A stretch of 64,000 bases of DNA, taken from positions 1 to 64,000 of the forward strand of contig NZ_JABEQC010000011.1 in assembly GCF_013041605.1 (NCBI RefSeq). Reading direction: 5' to 3'. The notes beneath the pieces are model-generated. The model searched no databases and was not told the origin of the DNA. It saw only the letters and a list, made by a program, of their open reading frames with translations. Numbering within the stretch: the first letter of the stretch is position 1; every line of letters starts with the position of its first letter. The position numbers were made by a program, and so were the translations under genes. This document shows positions 58,687 through 64,000 of the stretch, one piece after another. This DNA is from Vibrio plantisponsor. GTDB taxonomy: Bacteria > Pseudomonadota > Gammaproteobacteria > Enterobacterales > Vibrionaceae.

Positions 58687-58714
58687 TTGACAGATAAATG
58701 AGAATCATTATTAT
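58687..58714 (+). promoter_or_regulatory. ryhB promoter with Fur box
   Basis: A perfect -35 TTGACA (58687-58692) and -10 TATTAT (58709-58714) are 16 bases apart. ATAAATGAGAATCATTATT (58694-58712) matches the Fur consensus at 14 of 19 positions and fills the spacer, so Fur-Fe would block RNA polymerase. Confidence 0.85.
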
Positions 58715-58719
58715 TAACT

Positions 58720-58941
58720 TTGTCTTAGGGAATGAGTGAATTTCATAAGGATGTGAGTGACTTGCTTTTTAAACTTGTTTAATTGCAAAGAATGAACAGC
58801 TGAATGAACGAACCTATTCTTTTTGACACGACATTGCTCACATTGCTTCCAGTGTAATTTTAAGCTTTTCGGTAGTGCTGAACGTTTTATTTCAGGCTGA
58901 CCTTATATTGCTAGGCGACATCAAACGATGTCGCTTTTTTT
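58720..58941 (+). ncRNA. ryhB: Small RNA RyhB
   Basis: The diagnostic core CACGACATTGCTCACATTGC, continuing through TTCCAGT, at 58827-58853 is identical to the E. coli RyhB pairing region. The transcript should begin near 58721 and end at the terminator GCGACATC / GATGTCGC (58915-58934) plus a T-run, about 220 nt. That matches the long Vibrio form; E. coli RyhB is about 90 nt. It represses iron-using genes when Fur is inactive, with Hfq. The placement upstream of polA agrees with what I recall of V. cholerae. Confidence 0.93.
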
Positions 58942-59118
58942 ATGCCACTTATCCACCGCACCTCTCTGGCGAGGCTACGCTCTTATATTTTTCTGTTTGG
59001 TACGGGATGTATAGTAACAAGTTTTTATTTTCAGTGATTAACCAGATTTCTCACCGTCAGAAAAATCCTCTTTTGTAAGAATTCTGTGTCAGAGTATGAA
59101 AATTCATCATTCATTTTG

Positions 59119-59308
59119 GATCCAGATCTCAAGGTGACTAAAAGGACACCGAGTGTCTTTTCCACAATTGATGATCGGAGGATGATCGTATTTTAAAACT
59201 TGGATCTTTTATTTTTATTTTAAAAAACAATTAATTATATAATGTTTTGTCGCTGTTTTTTACACTTTAATAACCAGTGGATAAAATCTATGAACAGAGT
59301 TATCCACA
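59119..59308. other. Origin-like cluster upstream of polA
   Basis: Within 190 bases are five GATC sites (59119, 59125, 59173, 59184, 59203), a perfect match to the 13-mer GATCTNTTNTTTT (59203-59215), an AT-rich tract, a near DnaA box on the minus strand (59276-59284, one mismatch) and a perfect DnaA box TTATCCACA (59300-59308). No gene lies between ryhB and polA. The function is unknown; possibilities are DnaA control of polA, DnaA titration, or an origin-derived sequence. Confidence 0.55.
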
Positions 59309-59434
59309 GAATGGTTTGTATGTTGGTGAGTAATTAGACGAAAGCGTGAACTTGAGTCTGCAAGGTAACATAGAATCCTGAACACAGTCGTGGCATCCTA
59401 GTCGCCAATTGTTTCTCATTGGACTAGCAACACT

Positions 59435-62233
59435 ATGGCTCGCATTCCTGATAATCCGTTAATTTTGATCGACGGTTCTTCTTATTTATATCGCGCATTC
59501 CACGCTTATCCAGGCACCATGAGTAATGGGGATATTCCAACTAACGCTGTTTACGGTGTAGTGAATATGGTCCGTTCTATGATGCGCCAATTTGCTTCGG
59601 ATCGTATTGCCGTTATTTTTGATGCCAAAGGCAAAACGTTCCGTGATGACATGTTTCCAGAATATAAGGCTCATCGTCCGCCAATGCCGGATGACCTGCG
59701 TTGTCAGATTGAGCCGCTACACAACATTATTCGCGCAATGGGTTTGCCACTGCTATCTGTTGAAGGTGTGGAAGCGGACGATGTGATCGGAACCTTGGCT
59801 TATCAGGCGTCACAAGCGGGAATGCCAGTACTGATTAGTACGGGTGATAAAGATATGGCTCAGTTGGTGGACGATAACGTCACTCTTATCAACACCATGA
59901 CGAATGTGGTGATGGACAGAGAAGGCGTGATTGAGAAGTTTGGCATTCCACCAGAGCTGATTATTGATTACCTCGCGCTGATGGGTGATAAGGTCGATAA
60001 CATTCCTGGTGTACCGGGTGTGGGTGACAAAACCGCAACGGCACTGCTGCAAGGCATCGGCGGTCTGGATGCGCTCTATGAGAACTTAGATAAGATTGCT
60101 GACTTAGGTTTCCGTGGTTCTAAAACCATGGCTCAGAAACTCGAAGATAATCGCGAAAACGCGTACATGTCTTACAAGTTGGCAACCATTAAGCTTGATG
60201 TTGAGCTAGAAAATACCCCTGAATCTCTGCATAAACAAACACCGGATCGTGATGCTCTGATTGAGCTGTACGGCAAAATGGCATTCAAATCTTGGTTATC
60301 TGAATTGCTAGAGGGCGGATCAGGTGTTGTTGAAGCCGTTGAAAAGAGCGGCGATACCGCATCCACAGCGTCTGCAGCGAGTGTCGCACTTCAAGCTGAT
60401 ACCTCAGCAGTAAAAATCGACCGCAGTCAGTATCAAACCATTCTCGATCAAGAAACGTTTAAAGCGTGGCTGGATAAGCTCCAAACTGCAGAGCTGTTTG
60501 CATTTGACACTGAAACGGACAGCCTAGACTACATGGTTGCTAACTTAGTGGGCGTGTCGTTTGCTGTGGCGGAAGGTGAGGCTGCATATGTTCCGGTTGC
60601 TCATGACTATCTTGATGCACCAGAGCAGCTCAGTCGTGAATGGGTAATTGAGCAGCTAAAACCGATTTTAGAAGATGAGTCAAAACATAAAGTTGGCCAG
60701 AACCTGAAATACGATGCGAGCGTACTTGCTCGTTATGGTATTGAGATGAGGGGTATTGCGCACGACACTATGTTGGCCTCTTACGTCTACAACAGTGTGG
60801 GCGGTAAGCACGATATGGACAGCTTGGCACTTCGCTTTATGCAGCACAGCTGTATTTCGTTTGAGCAAGTTGCGGGCAAAGGTAAAAACCAGCTGACTTT
60901 CAATCAAATCGATTTAGAGCAAGCGGCGCCATACGCAGCAGAAGATGCGGATGTGACTCTTTGTCTCCACAATCGCTTGTGGCCGTTAATTGAGCAAGAT
61001 GAAAAACTGCTTTCTATCTACCGTGATATTGAAATGCCACTGGTTCCTGTGATTTCGCGCATCGAACGAACAGGCGTGTTGATTAATGACATGCTGCTTG
61101 GTACTCAATCACAAGAAATTGCTCTGCGCCTTGATGAGTTAGAGAAAAAAGCGTTTGAAATTGCAGGGCAAGAGTTCAACTTAAGCTCACCAAAACAGCT
61201 GCAAACCATTCTGTTCGATCAGATGAAGCTTCCGGCTGTGAAGAAAACGCCTTCAGGCACACCATCAACCAACGAGGAAGTGCTGCAAGAGTTAGCATTG
61301 GATTACCCGCTACCAGCAGTCATTTTGGAATATCGAGGTTTGGCGAAGCTGAAATCGACTTACACCGACAAACTACCTAAGATGATTAACCCAACAACTG
61401 GGCGAGTGCATACCTCTTATCATCAGGCGGTAACGGCAACAGGTCGTTTATCTTCAACCGATCCAAACTTACAGAACATTCCAATTCGTAACGAGGAAGG
61501 TCGCCGTATTCGCCAAGCGTTTATTGCTCCGCATGGCTGGAAAATTATGGCTGTCGACTACTCGCAAATCGAACTGCGAATTATGGCGCATCTTTCAGGT
61601 GACAAAGCACTGTTGGAAGCGTTCCAGCAAGGTAAAGATATCCATGCGGCAACGGCTGCTGAGATCTTGGGCGTTAGTATTGATCAGGTTAGCAGTGAAC
61701 AGCGTCGCCGAGCGAAAGCGGTTAACTTCGGTTTGATCTACGGTATGAGTGCATTTGGTCTGGCTAAACAACTGGGCATTCCACGTGGTGAAGCACAAAC
61801 CTATATGGACAGATACTTCGAACGCTACCCTGGCGTGATGCAATATATGGAAGATACACGCAGTGCGGCTTCTGAACAGGGCTATGTTGAAACAATTTTT
61901 GGTCGTCGTCTTCACTTACCGGAAATCAAGTCTCGTAACGGTATGCGTCGTAAAGCTGCGGAACGTGCAGCGATCAACGCGCCAATGCAAGGAACCGCTG
62001 CGGACATCATCAAGAAAGCCATGTTGCTGGTTGATGAATGGATTCGCCAAGAGGGTGATGGTCGAGTGAAACTGCTGATGCAAGTGCACGATGAATTGGT
62101 GTTTGAGGTTGAAGAGTCAGCTTTATCCGAAATTGAAAGTAAAGTACGACAATTGATGGAATCTGCCGCTGAACTTAAAGTGCCACTGGTTGCCGAAGCA
62201 GGGCATGGTGACAACTGGGATCAGGCACACTAA
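59435..62233 (+). CDS. polA: DNA polymerase I
   Basis: 932 residues in three domains: 5'-3' exonuclease (about 1-300), 3'-5' proofreading exonuclease with [10 protein letters not shown] (Asp358, Glu360), and polymerase with DYSQIELR (Asp708) and HDELVF (Asp886). Okazaki-fragment and repair synthesis. All catalytic residues are intact. Flanked by ryhB upstream and spf downstream; the polA-spf order is conserved with E. coli. Confidence 0.98.
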   Translation: MARIPDNPLILIDGSSYLYRAFHAYPGTMSNGDIPTNAVYGVVNMVRSMMRQFASDRIAVIFDAKGKTFRDDMFPEYKAHRPPMPDDLRCQIEPLHNIIRAMGLPLLSVEGVEADDVIGTLAYQASQAGMPVLISTGDKDMAQLVDDNVTLINTMTNVVMDREGVIEKFGIPPELIIDYLALMGDKVDNIPGVPGVGDKTATALLQGIGGLDALYENLDKIADLGFRGSKTMAQKLEDNRENAYMSYKLATIKLDVELENTPESLHKQTPDRDALIELYGKMAFKSWLSELLEGGSGVVEAVEKSGDTASTASAASVALQADTSAVKIDRSQYQTILDQETFKAWLDKLQTAELFAFDTETDSLDYMVANLVGVSFAVAEGEAAYVPVAHDYLDAPEQLSREWVIEQLKPILEDESKHKVGQNLKYDASVLARYGIEMRGIAHDTMLASYVYNSVGGKHDMDSLALRFMQHSCISFEQVAGKGKNQLTFNQIDLEQAAPYAAEDADVTLCLHNRLWPLIEQDEKLLSIYRDIEMPLVPVISRIERTGVLINDMLLGTQSQEIALRLDELEKKAFEIAGQEFNLSSPKQLQTILFDQMKLPAVKKTPSGTPSTNEEVLQELALDYPLPAVILEYRGLAKLKSTYTDKLPKMINPTTGRVHTSYHQAVTATGRLSSTDPNLQNIPIRNEEGRRIRQAFIAPHGWKIMAVDYSQIELRIMAHLSGDKALLEAFQQGKDIHAATAAEILGVSIDQVSSEQRRRAKAVNFGLIYGMSAFGLAKQLGIPRGEAQTYMDRYFERYPGVMQYMEDTRSAASEQGYVETIFGRRLHLPEIKSRNGMRRKAAERAAINAPMQGTAADIIKKAMLLVDEWIRQEGDGRVKLLMQVHDELVFEVEESALSEIESKVRQLMESAAELKVPLVAEAGHGDNWDQAH

Positions 62234-62268
62234 TCACACTGAATCGTCCAAAACACGAGATAAACATG

Positions 62269-62298
62269 AGCCAGCGCACAAATGCTGGCTTTATTTTT
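62269..62298 (+). terminator. Terminator after polA
   Basis: AGCCAGC / GCTGGCT across an eight-base loop with a T-rich tail. Confidence 0.75.
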
Positions 62299-62398
62299 AC
62301 CTATAAAAAAATAAACGCATTTCAAATGTTTATGTAGCTTAATAAAAACTTAATGAAAAAAAATTACAAAAGTGGTTTTCATTTCTGACCAATTGTTG

Positions 62399-62404
62399 TA
62401 CATT
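62399..62404 (+). promoter_or_regulatory. spf -10 element
   Basis: TACATT lies seven bases before the expected Spot 42 start. No strong -35 or CRP site could be assigned. Confidence 0.5.
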
Positions 62405-62411
62405 AACTTTC

Positions 62412-62516
62412 GTAGGGTACAGAGGTAAGATGTTCTATCTTTCAGACCTTTTGTTTCACGTTATTGGATTAGGCTGATTCAGCCGCCCCAGTCTCCTTTT
62501 GACTGGGGCGTTTTTT
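62412..62516 (+). ncRNA. spf: Spot 42 small RNA
   Basis: It starts GTAGGGTACAGAGGTAAGAT and continues through TTCTATCTTTCAGACCTTTT as in E. coli Spot 42, and ends at the terminator GCCCCAGTC / GACTGGGGC plus T-run. About 105 nt. It represses genes of secondary carbon use and, in E. coli, is itself repressed by CRP-cAMP. Confidence 0.96.
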
Positions 62517-62794
62517 CTTGTGCGCTACAAAACCTTTTCTTCTCGTAAGTTGCCTTTCTTTTACCAAAAATCTTCTGAGCTTTTCTTCTTTTACTGTCGA
62601 CACCCACACTGTGTTTTCGTGAATTCTAATGTCAGTTTCGTAATTTTATATCAGCATGATTAATGATTATTTTTAGAGTAATGATTCTACAAATGGTTTT
62701 GTAACTATCTGATATTTAATAAAAATAAAGTGAGGCTGATGTGGGAGGGGTTTTTCGTGATCAAGGCATATTGTTTTTACTAGGAGATTGGGGA

Positions 62795-62851
62795 ATGCTA
62801 AACCGCATAACAATAACGATTAGGTTTTATTCTCTCCATTCCCCCACTTAG
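62795..62851 (+). CDS. Possible 18-codon small ORF downstream of spf
   Basis: ATG CTA AAC ... TAG encodes MLNRITITIRFYSLHSPT, with AGGAG eight bases before the ATG. Its last two codons and stop lie in the stem and loop of the following terminator hairpin. It could be a translated small protein, a leader peptide or chance within a small RNA. I see no clear promoter. Confidence 0.4.
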   Translation: MLNRITITIRFYSLHSPT

Positions 62852-62866
62852 GTGGGGATTTTTGTA
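62841..62866 (+). terminator. Terminator of an unassigned transcript downstream of spf
   Basis: CCCCAC / GTGGGG with loop TTAG, then ATTTTTG. A second terminator 325 bases after that of spf implies another short transcript between them. Confidence 0.7.
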
Positions 62867-62885
62867 TCTGCCACTTTTTAATAGC

Positions 62886-62912
62886 AAAAAGCCCCACCAA
62901 TTGGCAGGGCTC
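62886..62912 (-). terminator. Terminator of engB
   Basis: On the minus strand AGCCCTGCC / GGTGGGGCT (with G-T pairs) around AATT is followed by five T. Confidence 0.75.
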
Positions 62913-62941
62913 ATGTTTCTGAGAAGGTAAAATCCTTCTAT

Positions 62942-63622
62942 TTATTCTTCTTTAGCTTGTTCTTCTTCAGCATCTTGCTGTTGGTCTTCAAGTACTTCTT
63001 CAACCAATTGTTCAGCAAGTGCTGGTGCAAACCAAGCATCAAGCTTAGCGCGCAGAATATCAACGCCGATACCGCTCAATGAAGAGAAGCCGTCAACACT
63101 TACGTCGCCACCAAACTCTTTCGCATCATTACGGATTTTCAGAATTTGCGCTTTACGTGCGCCACTCTTTAGCTTGTCCGCTTTAGTAAGTAGTACCTGA
63201 ACTGGGATGCCACACTCAACCGCCCAAACAATGAGTTGTTGGTCGAGATCTTTCATTGGGTGACGAATATCCATCAAAACCACCAAACCCTTCAGGCATT
63301 GGCGCTTTTGTAAGTACTCACCTAACGATTGTTGCCACTTCTTCTTCATTTCTAGTGGAACTTGAGCAAAACCATAGCCCGGTAAGTCAACAATGTGGCA
63401 ACCTTCGGTCACTTTAAACAAGTTAATTAACTGAGTTCGTCCTGGGGTTTTACTGGTTTTTGCTAGGCTCTTCTGATTGGTTAATCGATTGAGAGAACTA
63501 GATTTGCCAGCATTTGAGCGTCCTGCAAACGCAATTTCGATACCTTCGTCAGCTGGAAGATGGCGAATGTCTGGTGCACTGGTAATGAAATGCGTGTTTT
63601 GATAATGAATTTTTACGCTCAC
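62942..63622 (-). CDS. engB: Ribosome-biogenesis GTPase EngB (YihA/YsxC)
   Basis: Small GTPase with P-loop [10 protein letters not shown]3 DLPGYGFA, G4 TKAD, and the family motif [12 protein letters not shown] in switch I. It acts in 50S subunit assembly. GTG 63622 is preferred: GGAG lies six bases upstream and [12 protein letters not shown] aligns with the E. coli start; an ATG at 63634 is possible. The C-terminus is a Glu/Gln-rich tail. Divergent from the cytochrome c4 gene. Confidence 0.94.
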   Translation of the reverse strand: MSVKIHYQNTHFITSAPDIRHLPADEGIEIAFAGRSNAGKSSSLNRLTNQKSLAKTSKTPGRTQLINLFKVTEGCHIVDLPGYGFAQVPLEMKKKWQQSLGEYLQKRQCLKGLVVLMDIRHPMKDLDQQLIVWAVECGIPVQVLLTKADKLKSGARKAQILKIRNDAKEFGGDVSVDGFSSLSGIGVDILRAKLDAWFAPALAEQLVEEVLEDQQQDAEEEQAKEE

Positions 63623-63757
63623 TGTTAACTCCATCTCGACTTTGTGTAGTCGATTGATTACTTTTTTGTGAAATTGTGTAAAATAACCGTGCTCGGCATA
63701 AGGTCGCCAATTGTACCACAGTGGTACTGGAAGCTTGATTATTATAAATGGAATGTC

Positions 63758-64000
63758 ATGAATAAATTAGCGCTAATATTGAGTCTTTTAGCCAGCTGCT
63801 CCGTATGGGCCCAAGGCAGCATAGAAGCTGGCAAAGCAAAATCCGAAACGTGTGTTGCCTGTCACGGTGCTGATGGCAACAGTCTAATTACAACTTACCC
63901 TAAACTTGCTGGCCAACACGCTAAGTATATTGAGAAGCAGCTAAAAGATCTCAAACTTGGTGCGACGAGTGCTGGTAAACAAGGCCGTTACGACCCTGTA
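63758..64000 (+). CDS. Cytochrome c4 (5' part, cut by window edge)
   Basis: 81 codons are visible and the frame is open to the end of the window. A signal peptide ([16 protein letters not shown]) precedes [23 protein letters not shown], a CxxCH haem site, and [20 protein letters not shown], typical of the first haem domain of dihaem cytochrome c4. It carries electrons to terminal oxidases in the periplasm. The rest lies outside the window. Confidence 0.9.
   Translation, partial: MNKLALILSLLASCSVWAQGSIEAGKAKSETCVACHGADGNSLITTYPKLAGQHAKYIEKQLKDLKLGATSAGKQGRYDPV

Noticed and set aside
58875..59078. Open frame of 67 codons overlapping the 3' end of ryhB
   Set aside because: It covers the RyhB terminator, has no family likeness and no ribosome binding site.
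62450..62466. TTGTTTCACGTTATTGG as a fourth parS
   Set aside because: Only the left half matches the palindrome, and it lies in the transcribed Spot 42 sequence.

Overview
The window is chromosomal DNA of a Vibrio-like gammaproteobacterium. The gene content and order (tRNA-Asp/tRNA-Trp, thiCEFSGH, asnC/rsmJ, uspA-ftnA-uspB, rmuC, ubiE-ubiJ-ubiB-tatABC, tatD/hemB, ryhB-polA-spf, engB/cytochrome c4) is what I know from the origin-proximal part of Vibrio chromosome 1. Three parS sites for the chromosomal ParB protein (two perfect, one variant) support an origin-proximal location. I cannot name the species. I see no insertion sequence, prophage or CRISPR array.

Layout. 1-300: two tRNA genes, each followed by a terminator, probably the tail of an rRNA operon. 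441-3579: a membrane GGDEF protein, an exported multicopper oxidase and a CrcB fluoride channel. 3600-9912: TPP riboswitch and thiCEFSGH; thiE has an unusual N-terminal extension and contains a perfect parS. 10043-16865 (minus strand): betI-betB-betA-choXWV, coupling choline uptake to glycine betaine synthesis. 17131-30822: mixed housekeeping and stress genes (aminopeptidase P, LysR/MFS pair, a small H-NS-like protein, AsnC, RsmJ, a Fur-box small basic protein, two stress proteins, ferritin, a flavoprotein, a PilZ protein and a fatty acid cis/trans isomerase).

30904-45191 is the accessory-looking part, an arabinose island: a YtfQRT-YjfF-type furanose importer, AraFGH, AraBDA, an unrecognised protein and AraC. 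Three tandem AraC half-site pairs with exact 21-bp periodicity lie upstream of ytfQ, araF and araB, and CRP-like sites flank two of them. This suggests that both importers and the catabolic operon form one AraC/CRP regulon.

45375-56026: HDOD protein, EamA transporter, RmuC, the ubiquinone genes ubiE/ubiJ/ubiB, the Tat translocase, and an octaheme tetrathionate-reductase-type cytochrome with its cytochrome b partner behind a likely FNR box. 56108-64000: tatD, hemB, an acetyltransferase, then polA flanked by two recognisable small RNAs (RyhB with Fur box upstream, Spot 42 downstream), engB, and the 5' part of a cytochrome c4 gene cut by the window edge.

Most notable: an origin-like composite (perfect 13-mer, five GATC sites, AT-rich tract, perfect DnaA box) between ryhB and polA; the three-copy AraC pair architecture; the parS cluster; a possible 18-codon ORF running into a terminator after spf; and an H-NS oligomerisation-domain-like protein with no DNA-binding domain.
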